Assembly: GCA_038234815.1 (NCBI GenBank)
Contig: JBBQSU010000018.1
Coordinates: forward strand, 1 to 34,377
Direction: 5' to 3'
DNA from: JBBQSU01 sp038234815
GTDB taxonomy: Bacteria; Planctomycetota; Phycisphaerae; Tepidisphaerales; Tepidisphaeraceae
Length of the DNA stretch: 34,377 nucleotides
The notes under the pieces were generated by a model, which did not search any database, had not been told where the DNA came from, and saw only the letters and a program-made list of their open reading frames with translations. A program made the translations under genes and the position numbers. Shown here piece after piece: positions 8,017-16,504 of this stretch (position 1 is the stretch's first letter; each line of letters begins with the position of its first letter).

Positions 8017-9039
8017 ATGCAGACACCGAAACTGCCGGCCATTACGTCAGAATCCGCGACCCCGCGCGTGCGCTTCGCCGGGGCGCTGGATCGACGCCCG
8101 CTGGCGGGCTTGGTCCCTCACTTTGAACTGGTCTTTTTTCTGACGATGGAGGCGTTTGGCAAGGTTCATCCCAGTCAACGAAACTACGCCCAGTGGTTAC
8201 AGATGAAGGAGGCCGAACGAGAACTGCATCGCCGAGACATGGCGCAGCTTTACATCGCCACCTCCGAGCGTTTCGGCCACAGCGCCATCCTCTTGCATCC
8301 CAATCCCGGCGGCCTTAATGAAACACTCGAACTGGTAAAGCACATCCGCGAACTTTCTGGTGATCGTTATTTCATCCTCCGGCACGGCGATTGCACTTTC
8401 AGCATCCCCGACGGCGACCAAATGCCCGACTTCTGCTATCGCCTGGTTGACGAACCGGAAAAAGTACATGCCGAAGCCGCACGGAATGTCGAGTTTGCCA
8501 TCCGCGACGCCGAAGTTTACGCCCGACAGGCCGGCGGGATCGATGGCTTCGCCCTGTGCTGCGATTATTGCTTTAACACCGGCCCGTTTCTGTCCCCCGG
8601 TCAATTCAGCGAGTTTATCACGCCTTATCTGGCGCGCCTGACTGATGCCTATCGCAAGCTGGGCTTTTATGTAATCAAGCACACCGACGGCAACATTATG
8701 CCGATCCTCGATCAGCTTGTGCAGACCAATCCTCACGCACTGCACTCGCTTGATCCGCAAGGCGGGGTGGACATCCGCGAGGTGAAGCGCCTCTATGGAG
8801 ATCGCATCGCGCTCTGTGGAAATGTCGCCTGCAACGCGATGGATACCGGCACCGAGCGGGAGGTGATTGATTCGACCAGGTATGCCCTGCGTCACGGCAT
8901 GCCCGGGGGGGGTTACATCTTTTGCACCAGCAACTGCGTCTACACCGGCATGGCGCTGCAACGCTACGAACTTATGCTCGACCTGTGGCGAAAGGAAGGC
9001 CGCTACGGGCCTGACGGATTAACCCCGGAGTCAGCATGA
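8017..9039 (+). CDS. UroD-family protein 2, HTDG type
   Basis: A 340-residue UroD-superfamily barrel. At the position of the zinc-type H-x-C-G it has HTDG (222-225), followed by the family layout LDPQGGVDIREVK (245-257), YGDRIALCGNV (260-270) and a GT-rich helix. The Cys-rich stretch CCDYC (181-185) and Cys303/Cys307 near the C-terminus are unusual and could be metal-binding, but this is not established. HTDG-type members of the superfamily are widespread and largely uncharacterised. Neighbours suggest a substrate:corrinoid methyltransferase. Start ATG 8017 lies 5 bases after the previous stop, and its stop overlaps the next start by 4 bases (ATGA), so genes 1 to 3 should be translated from one mRNA. 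Confidence 0.8.
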   Translation: MQTPKLPAITSESATPRVRFAGALDRRPLAGLVPHFELVFFLTMEAFGKVHPSQRNYAQWLQMKEAERELHRRDMAQLYIATSERFGHSAILLHPNPGGLNETLELVKHIRELSGDRYFILRHGDCTFSIPDGDQMPDFCYRLVDEPEKVHAEAARNVEFAIRDAEVYARQAGGIDGFALCCDYCFNTGPFLSPGQFSEFITPYLARLTDAYRKLGFYVIKHTDGNIMPILDQLVQTNPHALHSLDPQGGVDIREVKRLYGDRIALCGNVACNAMDTGTEREVIDSTRYALRHGMPGGGYIFCTSNCVYTGMALQRYELMLDLWRKEGRYGPDGLTPESA

Positions 9040-10061
9040 ATGGATTTGAACGCCTTTCGGCCATGATGACGGGAAAGCCCGTCGATCATCTGCCGGTGAT
9101 GCCTATCACCATGATGTTCGCCGCCGATCAGATCGGCCGGCCTTATGGTCAGTATGCCGCCGACTATCGAACGCTCGTCGAAGGGCAGTTGCGCACCGCC
9201 GAGAAGTTTGGTCTCGATCACGTATCGGCCATTTCCGATCCGGCCCGCGAGGCCGCTGACTGTGGCGCCAACGTGCATTATTTCGACGATCAACCCCCGG
9301 CGATCGACGAAGGGGACGCCCTCTTGTCCAAGCCACAAGCCCTGGCCCGACTGAAAATCCCGGACCCACTCGGTGGGGGCCGCATGCACGAGCGCGTGAA
9401 GGCCATCGCCGAATTCCGTCGGAAGGTCGGCGGGCAATTGTTGATCGAAGGCTGGGTGGAAGGCCCCTGCGCCGAATCGTCCGATCTTCGCGGGATTAAT
9501 TCGCTGATGATGGATTTCATCGACGACGAGAAGTTCGTGCAGGACCTCTTTCTGTTGTGTACCGAAATGGCCGAACAATTTGCCGCTGCGCAGATTGCCT
9601 TCGGGGCCGACATCGTCAGCATCGGCGATGCCGCGGCATCGCTGGTCGGGCCGGAAATTTGCCAAAAGTTTGTCTTCCCGGCGGAAAAGCGTCTCGTCGA
9701 TTTCATTCACCGCAAGGGTGCTAATGTCCGCCTGCATATTTGTGGCAACATCACTGCGATCCTTCCGCAGATGCATGATCTGGGCTGTGATATTATCGAT
9801 CTGGGCTACCCGGTAAGCGTAAGAGCCGCGCGGGCCGCGATGGGCGCAAAGCAGGTGCTACTGGGCAATCTCGATCCAGTCCGAGAGGTGCGGAACAGTA
9901 CGCCCGACGCGATCGCTGCGGCGCTGGGCGCGTGCTTCGCCGAAGCCGGCCCGAATTACATCGTGGCCGCAGGGTGCGAAATACCGCGCGACACGGCAGC
10001 GGACAATTTCGCTGCGTTCAGCAAATTTGCCGGATCCAACAAGCCCGCAAGAGGACACTGA
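9036..10061 (+). CDS. UroD-family methyltransferase 3, Zn-thiolate (HICG) type, closest to MtaA/MtbA
   Basis: A 341-residue protein that is the best MtaA/MtbA look-alike of the six. It has the usual N-terminus (MNGFERLSAMMTGKPVDHLP), LHICGN at 233-238 (His234, Cys236) and AAGCEIPRDT at 311-320 (Cys314 as third zinc ligand). In MtaA these three residues hold the zinc that activates coenzyme M. Bacteria normally lack coenzyme M, so the acceptor here is probably another thiol or a folate system; that is inference. Translation is coupled to gene 2 through an ATGA overlap, with GGAG upstream. A 41-base gap separates it from gene 4. Confidence 0.87.
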   Translation: MNGFERLSAMMTGKPVDHLPVMPITMMFAADQIGRPYGQYAADYRTLVEGQLRTAEKFGLDHVSAISDPAREAADCGANVHYFDDQPPAIDEGDALLSKPQALARLKIPDPLGGGRMHERVKAIAEFRRKVGGQLLIEGWVEGPCAESSDLRGINSLMMDFIDDEKFVQDLFLLCTEMAEQFAAAQIAFGADIVSIGDAAASLVGPEICQKFVFPAEKRLVDFIHRKGANVRLHICGNITAILPQMHDLGCDIIDLGYPVSVRAARAAMGAKQVLLGNLDPVREVRNSTPDAIAAALGACFAEAGPNYIVAAGCEIPRDTAADNFAAFSKFAGSNKPARGH

Positions 10062-10102
10062 GTGATTCCAAGTTGGTTCGCCATCAGACAGAAAAGAGCA
10101 AA

Positions 10103-11191
10103 ATGAGCAAAGTGACAATGACGAGTCGGGAGCGGGTCAATCGCATGTTCGCCAGGCAGGATCACGATCGCGTCCCGCGACATGAATCGTTCTGGAGCGA
10201 CACTATCGTTCGCTGGCAGGGGGAAGGTCTGGACGGGGGCCAACAGGAAGTTCTGGACCTTCTGCAAAGCGACATTTCGAGCCTGCAATGGCTCTGGCCG
10301 GCACCTTTTCCTGAGGGCGATAAGCGCATCAGTCAGGATCACGAGACGTATGTGGTCCGTGACAGCCACGGCAAGCTCCTGCGCTACTGGCGACATCGGA
10401 ACGGCACGCCCGAGCATCTCGGATTCGATTGCGACACCCGTGAGAAATGGGAGAAGACCTACAAGCCGGCGCTGCTGGCCACGGGCCTCCAGCAAGACCC
10501 TGCGGCCGTTGCCCGCCATTACCAAGGCGCTCGCAAGAACGATAAGTGGGCGCATCTCACCACCGTTGAAGGTTTTGAAGAAAGTCGCTCGCTGATGGGC
10601 GACGAGATCTCACTGATCGCGATGGCAGAAGATCCGGAATGGATCATGGACGTTTCGAGCACGTTTACCGATATCGTGCTGATGAACCTTGATGCGATCA
10701 TGGCCACCGGCATTCAACCCGACGGCCTGTGGGTTTATGGCGACATGGCTTTCAAAACTTCTACGATGTGCTCGCCGTCGATGTACAAGGAATTGATCTG
10801 GCCCGACCACAAACGCATGGCCGATTGGGCGCACGCCCACCGCATGAAGTTCATCTATCACACTGACGGCGACATCAACAAAGTCATGGACCTCTACATC
10901 GACGCCGGCTTCGATTGCGTCCAACCGCTTGAGGCCAAGGCCAACATGGACATCCGCAAACTCTGCCCGGCTTATGGCGATAAGTTGGCGTTCTTCGGGA
11001 ATGTCGATGCAATGGTGATGGCAACCAACGATCTGGCCGTGATCGAACAGGAAATCGCCGCCAAGCTGACGGCGGGCAAGAAAACCAAAGGATATATCTA
11101 CCACTCGGATCATTCAGTCCCGCCGAGCGTGAGTTGGCAGACGTACCAGGCGATCATCGCCATGCTGGACAAGCATGGGTGGTATGAGTGA
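10103..11191 (+). CDS. UroD-family protein 4, HTDG type
   Basis: A 362-residue UroD-superfamily barrel. It begins MSKVTMTSRERVNRMFARQD, typical of the family; earlier open frame was discarded because it overlaps gene 3. Motifs: IYHTDGDINK at 251-260, VQPLEAKANMDIRKL at 273-287 and FFGNVDA at 297-303, ending with YIYHSDHSVPPSV at 331-343, where many relatives read a similar HS.P...S stretch. The zinc-type Cys is absent. The likely role is a substrate-specific methyl donor enzyme for the corrinoid protein, inferred from the neighbourhood; the substrate is unknown. The intergenic distances (41 bases before, 46 after) fit one operon. Confidence 0.82.
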   Translation: MSKVTMTSRERVNRMFARQDHDRVPRHESFWSDTIVRWQGEGLDGGQQEVLDLLQSDISSLQWLWPAPFPEGDKRISQDHETYVVRDSHGKLLRYWRHRNGTPEHLGFDCDTREKWEKTYKPALLATGLQQDPAAVARHYQGARKNDKWAHLTTVEGFEESRSLMGDEISLIAMAEDPEWIMDVSSTFTDIVLMNLDAIMATGIQPDGLWVYGDMAFKTSTMCSPSMYKELIWPDHKRMADWAHAHRMKFIYHTDGDINKVMDLYIDAGFDCVQPLEAKANMDIRKLCPAYGDKLAFFGNVDAMVMATNDLAVIEQEIAAKLTAGKKTKGYIYHSDHSVPPSVSWQTYQAIIAMLDKHGWYE

Positions 11192-11237
11192 GATGGCCGG
11201 TCAAGCACCAAGTCGCTATCAAGAGCGGAGAGAACCA

Positions 11238-12287
11238 ATGACCCCACGGGACCGATGGCTGGCGCTGCTGGATGGGAGGCCGGCCGACCGCATACCGACG
11301 GACTACTGGCGCACCGCCGAGTTTCATGCGAAGCTGGTCGGCGCCCTGGGCTGCGATGGCGAGGACCTGTTACTTCGCCTGGCCATTGATACGCCGCGCA
11401 CGTTTGGTCCCCATGCGCTTCGTCACCACCATCCGGACGATCCCAAGGCGGACATCTGGGGCGTGCGCCGCCGGCGGATCAACTATGGATCGGGAGAATA
11501 CGACGAGTTCGATTCACAACCGCTGGGCAACGCGACCACCGTTTCCGACGTGCATGCTTTCAAATGGCCAAGCCCCGACGATTTCGATTACGCCGGCCTG
11601 AAGAATCGACTGACGGCCGATGATCGATACCGCGTGGTGTTCGTCGGCCACTACGAGCCATTCCTCCTGTATTGCGCGATGCGCGGCATGCAGCAGGCGT
11701 ACGAGGATTTCGTGATCTCCCCTGAGATTGCCGAGGCCGCGCTTGGGCATATTTTCGATTTTCACTACGAGATGAACCGCCGATCCTGGGAGGCAGCCGG
11801 CGGCAAGGCCGACGTCTTTTACCTTGCCGAGGATCTGGGCGGGCAGCACGGTGCGCTTTTCAGCCTCGATCACTATCGGCGCTTCCTGTTACCGGGGCAG
11901 CGCAAGATGGCCGAGCTGGCACGATCCTTCGGAATCCGCTGCTTCTATCACACCGACGGGGCCGCCCGGACGTTCCTCCCGGACCTGATTGACGTTGTGG
12001 GCATCAACATCCTCAACCCGCTTCAGTGGCGTTGCCCGGGAATGGATCTGGAAGGCCTGGTCCGGGACTTCGGGAAGCGCATGATTTTCCATGGAGGGAT
12101 CGACAACCAGCAGACGTTGCCCTTTGGTACCATCGACGACGTCCGCCAGGAGGTTCGTTCGGTGGGGCGGATCATGGAGCGTGCGCGGTGGATCTGCGCT
12201 CCGTGCCACAACATCCAGGCCGTCGGCCCGGTGGAAAATGTTCTGGCCATGTACGAAGAAGTGGGCAAGGTCAATCTTTGTCGGTAG
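11238..12287 (+). CDS. UroD-family protein 5, HTDG type
   Basis: A 349-residue UroD-superfamily barrel. The N-terminus MTPRDRWLALLDGRPADRIP is the family hallmark, and ATG 11238 has GGAG seven bases upstream; the earlier in-frame ATG codons at 11175, 11184 and 11193 lack this. Motifs: CFYHTDGAARTFLPDL at 235-250, NPLQWRCPGMDLEGL at 260-274, HGGIDNQQTLPFGT at 285-298 and CAPCHNIQAVGPVEN at 320-334. The last matches the C-terminal H-N-I-Q...P-x-E-N signature common in the superfamily. No zinc-type Cys is at the H-x-C-G position, but the CxxC at 320-323 might bind metal. The next gene is separated by 274 bases. Confidence 0.83.
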   Translation: MTPRDRWLALLDGRPADRIPTDYWRTAEFHAKLVGALGCDGEDLLLRLAIDTPRTFGPHALRHHHPDDPKADIWGVRRRRINYGSGEYDEFDSQPLGNATTVSDVHAFKWPSPDDFDYAGLKNRLTADDRYRVVFVGHYEPFLLYCAMRGMQQAYEDFVISPEIAEAALGHIFDFHYEMNRRSWEAAGGKADVFYLAEDLGGQHGALFSLDHYRRFLLPGQRKMAELARSFGIRCFYHTDGAARTFLPDLIDVVGINILNPLQWRCPGMDLEGLVRDFGKRMIFHGGIDNQQTLPFGTIDDVRQEVRSVGRIMERARWICAPCHNIQAVGPVENVLAMYEEVGKVNLCR

Positions 12288-12561
12288 GGACAAAAGCTCT
12301 CACCGCTTGCAGGTTCGAGGCGGCGACTTTATGCCCGATGAAGTCGTGGTCGAATGTCTCCGGTGGAAAGCGGTGAACGTTTTGTATTGGGTCTCTAGCT
12401 TTCGAGCCTCGCGTCGCAACTGCACGGAGGGTTCCGGGCAGCGAGCGAGGCCATCAGGCAATTGAACCTGCGGTTCGGATTTAATTACGAATGTGCCGGA
12501 AGACAGAAAACCCGCAGTCGTCCGGCCATGAAGCACTAACTCTCTCAATGGAGATCAAGAT
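12288..12561. other. Intergenic gap between UroD genes 5 and 6
   Basis: No convincing gene: the open frames here lack a ribosome-binding site and resemble nothing. The last 80 bases are AT-richer (TTTAATTACGA around 12480-12490), and a TTGAAC lies at 12462-12467, but no well-spaced -10 element was found. A separate promoter for gene 6 is likely but not proven. Confidence 0.35.
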
Positions 12562-13716
12562 ATGAATTTCAGACAACGTTTTGGCGCCACCATGCACTAC
12601 GGCCCTCGAGATCGCGTGCCGCTTTGTGACTTCAACTACTGGGATGAAACCCTCCCCGAATGGCGCAAGCAGGGGCTGGACCCGAAGTGGACTCAGCGGA
12701 ACATTGGCGACTACTTCGGGCTTGACGTGAGCATCGCCGGGGGGGAACCGCCGTTCTGGAGTACGGGTGTTGGCAATTGCCTGACCCCGGGCTTCGAAGC
12801 GGCTATTGTTCAGGACGACGGCGACGAATACACCCAGATGCAATGGGATGGCGTACTCGTCCGCAAGCAGCGGTCGAGCGTTTCCATTCCGATGCACGTC
12901 GGTCACACGCTGGTGGATCGTGAAAGCTGGCTGAAGCACTACAAACCCCGCCTGAATCCGGCCAGCCCGGCGCGCATTCCTGCCGACTGGGACAAGCGCG
13001 TCAAAATATGGACCGACCCCAACCGCGATCACCCCGTCTTCGTCAATGGCGGAAGCCTTTTTGGATGGATACGCGACTGGATGGGCATTGAGAATCTCTC
13101 CCTGGTGGTTTACGACGAACCGGCTTGGTTTGAAGAGATGATCGAAACCGTCGCGGACCTGCAAGTGGCCATGCTGGAGAAGGTTTTTGCCACGGGCGGG
13201 CAGTTCGATGGCTGCAGTATGTGGGAAGACATGTGCTACAACGCGGGCCCGTTGCTCGGCCCAAAGCATTTCAAGCAGTACCTTGTGCCGCACTACAAGC
13301 GTATCGCCAGCCTGTGCCGCAAGCATGGCGTGGATGTCATATGGCTGGACTGCGATGGCAAGATCGATGACCTGCTACCCATGTGGCTGGAGGCGGGCAT
13401 CAACTGCATGTTCCCCATCGAGATCGGCAACTGGGGCGCCGACCCCGTGAAATATCGCCGGCAATACGGCAAGGAACTGTTGATCCAAGGCGGATTTGAT
13501 AAGCACATTCTGGCAAGATCGCGGAAGGAAATCGATGCCGAAATCGTTCGGCTTGATCCGCTGGTGCAGGAAGGCGGGTTCATCCCCTTCTGCGATCATC
13601 GCGTGCCGCCGGACGTTCCGTTGGCAAATTATCTCTATTATTTGGAACGCGCCCGGGCCGTTTGGGCCCGCGGGATAAACCTAAAGCCAGTGGGATGGAC
13701 TGCCGGGGTGAGCTGA
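12562..13716 (+). CDS. UroD-family protein 6, divergent (LDCDG) type
   Basis: A 384-residue UroD-superfamily barrel, the longest and most divergent of the six. At the H-x-C-G/HTDG position it reads WLDCDGKIDD (261-270), so the histidine is replaced by leucine and a different cysteine is present. Further on come MFPIEIGNWG (283-292), LIQGGFDKHIL (307-317) and FIPFCDHRVPPDVP (340-353), matching the usual end of the barrel. Start ATG 12562 has GGAGA upstream with suitable spacing. Because the active-site histidine is lost, the chemistry may differ from that of its neighbours. It ends 47 bases before the convergent apgM-like gene. Its own promoter is possible given the 274-base gap. Confidence 0.78.
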   Translation: MNFRQRFGATMHYGPRDRVPLCDFNYWDETLPEWRKQGLDPKWTQRNIGDYFGLDVSIAGGEPPFWSTGVGNCLTPGFEAAIVQDDGDEYTQMQWDGVLVRKQRSSVSIPMHVGHTLVDRESWLKHYKPRLNPASPARIPADWDKRVKIWTDPNRDHPVFVNGGSLFGWIRDWMGIENLSLVVYDEPAWFEEMIETVADLQVAMLEKVFATGGQFDGCSMWEDMCYNAGPLLGPKHFKQYLVPHYKRIASLCRKHGVDVIWLDCDGKIDDLLPMWLEAGINCMFPIEIGNWGADPVKYRRQYGKELLIQGGFDKHILARSRKEIDAEIVRLDPLVQEGGFIPFCDHRVPPDVPLANYLYYLERARAVWARGINLKPVGWTAGVS

Positions 13717-13763
13717 TTAAATTCCAGCACCCCTGCGGTCGATCAATCTTTTGCGTCGCGGCA

Positions 13764-14963
13764 TTATAATTTTCCGCCCCGCAGAAAATATTCCATCAGC
13801 TCGTGCCCGTGTTCAATTTTTAGATCACTTGCAGCGGCGTTTTTCTCGCTGTAGGGCAGCTTAATGCGGCCATGCACCTTTGTTCCGGCCATGGCAAAGG
13901 GGACAGGTGCATAGCCATGCTTGCGCGTGGCGATGTTCGTCGGATGATCGGGCATCACCAGAATGCGCCATTCGGGATATTGTCGAATTTCATCGAGAAC
14001 CGGCCCGACCACGTGTTTGTCGATAGCTTCAATCGCTGCCACCTTAGTTTTCCAATCGGCCTGATGGCTGGCTTCGTCCGGGGCTTCAATATGACTGAAT
14101 ACCAGGTCGTTTTGGTCCAGCATTCTGGCCGTCTCGCGGCCTTGGCCGGCATAGTCGGTGTCGTGAAAACTGGTCATGCCCGGCACTTCGTGGACGGACC
14201 AGCCCAGCAGCACCGCCAGGCCGCGTAATAAATCAACCCCGGTAATCATGCAGCCTTTTTCAACACCGAAACGGACTTCGAACTTGGGCATGTTCGGGGC
14301 GTGTCCCTGGCCCCACAACCACACCTGCGTTCCAGGATTGTTACCTGTCTCGCGGCGCACCTGGTTAATTTCGTGATTGGCAAACAGCTCCCGCGATCGG
14401 TCCATGATCCTGCGGAGCATTTCCGACCCCGCTCCCTTCGGCAGATATTTTGCGGCCGGCTCTTCGGGGATTTCGTGCGGCGGGCGCGTAACGACGTCAA
14501 ACTCTTGCGCTCCTCGGTACACCAGCAGATTACGATAACTCACCCCCGTGAAGAACTCGAAGCCCGGCAGCGATAACGACTGCTTCAAATCGCCGATCAG
14601 CCCGGCGGCCTCGGCGTCGGTAATGCCACCGGCCGAGTGATCCTTCATGATCCCATCCACCACCGTCACGAGATTGCAGCGAAATACCCAGTCGGTGGGC
14701 GCAAGCGGGATGTTCCTGGCCGCCGCTTCCAAAGGCGCACGCCCTGTGTGATACACCTTCGGGTCATAGCCCAGCAGGCACATGGTGGCTACGTCCGATC
14801 CCGATTCAAAACCATCCGGCACCGTGCGGGCCAGCCCTTGCCGGCCTTCCAGCGCGATCCGATCCATGTTAGGCGTGTGCGCCGCTTCCAACGGCGTGCG
14901 GCCGTTCAGTGCAGCCAAGGGTTCGTCAGCGGCTCCGTCGGGAATGATGATGGCGTATTTCAT
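13764..14963 (-). CDS. apgM: ApgM-type enzyme: phosphoglycerate mutase or homoserine kinase
   Basis: A 399-residue metalloenzyme of the alkaline phosphatase superfamily, archaeal-type 2,3-bisphosphoglycerate-independent phosphoglycerate mutase group. Metal and catalytic positions look intact: IPDG (7-10, Asp9), GSD with Ser56 as the phosphorylated residue, APDEASH (294-300), MPDH (337-340) and RKHGYAP (347-353, His349). The gene follows homoserine dehydrogenase by 57 bases on the same strand. A subgroup of this family (TIGR02535) has been proposed to be homoserine kinase because it sits beside hom and threonine synthase genes, so a role in threonine synthesis is plausible. A glycolytic mutase remains the alternative. 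Start ATG 14963 has GAGG about ten bases upstream. Confidence 0.85.
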   Translation of the reverse strand: MKYAIIIPDGAADEPLAALNGRTPLEAAHTPNMDRIALEGRQGLARTVPDGFESGSDVATMCLLGYDPKVYHTGRAPLEAAARNIPLAPTDWVFRCNLVTVVDGIMKDHSAGGITDAEAAGLIGDLKQSLSLPGFEFFTGVSYRNLLVYRGAQEFDVVTRPPHEIPEEPAAKYLPKGAGSEMLRRIMDRSRELFANHEINQVRRETGNNPGTQVWLWGQGHAPNMPKFEVRFGVEKGCMITGVDLLRGLAVLLGWSVHEVPGMTSFHDTDYAGQGRETARMLDQNDLVFSHIEAPDEASHQADWKTKVAAIEAIDKHVVGPVLDEIRQYPEWRILVMPDHPTNIATRKHGYAPVPFAMAGTKVHGRIKLPYSEKNAAASDLKIEHGHELMEYFLRGGKL

Positions 14964-15020
14964 AAGTGCAAATCCTCACGCTCAACGCTCGGCCTGCAAT
15001 GCAGCCCATGTCGGCCAACT

Positions 15021-16340
15021 TCAGTTGCCGGCAAACTCTTTCGGCTGATCGATCACCCGCAAACAGACCGTCGGGGCTTGGATCGTCTTAAGGGCGTCAA
15101 GCTGCATCACCGATCTCCGCACGGAGCCTTCATTGGCCAGATGCGTGGTGATGACAATCGGCACGAACTGGTTGAGATTGGCCTCATGCTGCAAAATCGC
15201 CGACAGGCTGATGCCATTCTCACCCAAAATGCGCGTAATCTGCGCCATGACGCCGGGCACGTCCATCGCCATCAGCCGCAGATAATATCGCGACTGAAGC
15301 TCTTCGATCGGCAGCACCCTTGGCGGTCGATTCGCCGCCGAAAATACGCTTAGCTGCTTAAAGGCCAAAGGCGTTACGCCCAGAGCCACGTTGACAATAT
15401 CGGCGACGACCGCGCTGGCAGTCGGCAACTGGCCAGCCCCGCGGCCATAAAACAGCGCGTGCCCCAGCGCGCTTCCATAAACACTGACCGCGTTGAAACT
15501 CCCGCTCACGTCCGCCAGCACGTTGCCCTTATGAACCAGCGTCGGATGCACCCGCAACGCCAGTTGATCCCCATGCACCCGCTCGGCGATCGCCAGCAGC
15601 TTTATGACATACCCCATCTCCGCAGCGTACTTGATGTCGATGTCCTGCAAACGATCGATGCCCTCCACGTGCAGGTCTCTTTCCGTAACCCGCGCGTTAA
15701 ACGCCAGGCTGGCCAGCACCACCAGCTTCTGGGCCGCGTCGCGCCCGCTTACGTCCAATGTCGGATCGGCCTCGGCAAAGCCTTCCTTCTGCGCCTGCTT
15801 CAAGGCCTGCTCATAGCTCCAGCCGTTCTGGGTCATCTTGGTCAGGATGAAATTGCACGTCCCATTGACGATCCCCACCAGCGCATCGATCCGATTGGCC
15901 ACCAGCGACCGCATGATCGCTTCGATGATCGGAATTCCCCCGCCACAACTGGCCTCAAACGCGATGCACGCATTGTTCTCCTGCGCCAAGGCAAACAGTT
16001 CCGGCCCCCGCTGCGCCAGCAGGCTTTTGTTTGCTGTCACCACGCTCTTGCCCTTGCTGACGGCATATTCGATGTATTCCCGCGCCGCCGACGTGCCCCC
16101 GATCAGTTCAACCACCACGTCCACGTTCGGATCGTCAATCGCCGCCCGGGCGTCGGTCGTTAGCGGCAGGTGATCCAGGCCCCGCGCCTTGCTCTTATCG
16201 CGTACGACCACATGGCGGATGTCAAAAGTCATCCCCGTGCGCTCGCGCAGCAACTGCCGCTGCTCGGCCAGGATTCTGACAACCCCGCTCCCAACCACGC
16301 CACACCCCAGCAACGCCACGCCAATGGTTTTTTCGCCCAT
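15021..16340 (-). CDS. hom: Homoserine dehydrogenase with C-terminal ACT domain
   Basis: A 439-residue enzyme that reduces aspartate semialdehyde to homoserine with NAD(P)H, at the branch to threonine and methionine. The Rossmann motif GCGVVGSG is at 12-19, TANK at 102-105, SCGGGIP at 131-137, NGTCNFIL at 159-166 and the catalytic GRDAAQKL at 199-206 (Asp201, Lys205). An ACT domain (about 353-430, starting YYLRLMAMDVPGVM) should bind threonine for feedback inhibition. The frame is open to 16385, but that part overlaps the predicted promoter; ATG 16340 starts the conserved domain and has AGGTG just upstream. It leads an operon with the ApgM-type gene and is divergent from tRNA-Gln. Confidence 0.93.
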   Translation of the reverse strand: MGEKTIGVALLGCGVVGSGVVRILAEQRQLLRERTGMTFDIRHVVVRDKSKARGLDHLPLTTDARAAIDDPNVDVVVELIGGTSAAREYIEYAVSKGKSVVTANKSLLAQRGPELFALAQENNACIAFEASCGGGIPIIEAIMRSLVANRIDALVGIVNGTCNFILTKMTQNGWSYEQALKQAQKEGFAEADPTLDVSGRDAAQKLVVLASLAFNARVTERDLHVEGIDRLQDIDIKYAAEMGYVIKLLAIAERVHGDQLALRVHPTLVHKGNVLADVSGSFNAVSVYGSALGHALFYGRGAGQLPTASAVVADIVNVALGVTPLAFKQLSVFSAANRPPRVLPIEELQSRYYLRLMAMDVPGVMAQITRILGENGISLSAILQHEANLNQFVPIVITTHLANEGSVRRSVMQLDALKTIQAPTVCLRVIDQPKEFAGN

Positions 16341-16366
16341 ATTCACCTGCAAAAAAGTAGTCCCGA

Positions 16367-16395
16367 AATGTAAGAGTAGCCCCAAGCGGAATCAA
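16367..16395 (-). promoter_or_regulatory. Promoter of hom
   Basis: On the minus strand TTGATT (16390-16395) and TACATT (16367-16372) are exactly 17 bases apart, each matching four of six consensus bases. The predicted transcript starts near 16360, giving a leader of about 20 bases and supporting ATG 16340 as the hom start. Confidence 0.5.
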
Positions 16396-16464
16396 GCCAA
16401 AGCCGGTCGCTGCAAGCGTCGGATCGGGCACGAAAGATCGAACCGCCCGATCCCCTGCTCCGGC

Positions 16465-16492
16465 TTGACACCACTTTCGAGCCATTTATAGT
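16465..16492 (+). promoter_or_regulatory. Near-consensus sigma-70 promoter of tRNA-Gln
   Basis: A perfect -35 TTGACA (16465-16470), a 16-base spacer and TATAGT (16487-16492) stand 12 bases before the mature tRNA. This is the best promoter in the window and fits a strongly expressed stable RNA. Confidence 0.8.
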
Positions 16493-16504
16493 GCCCGGAT
16501 CGAT

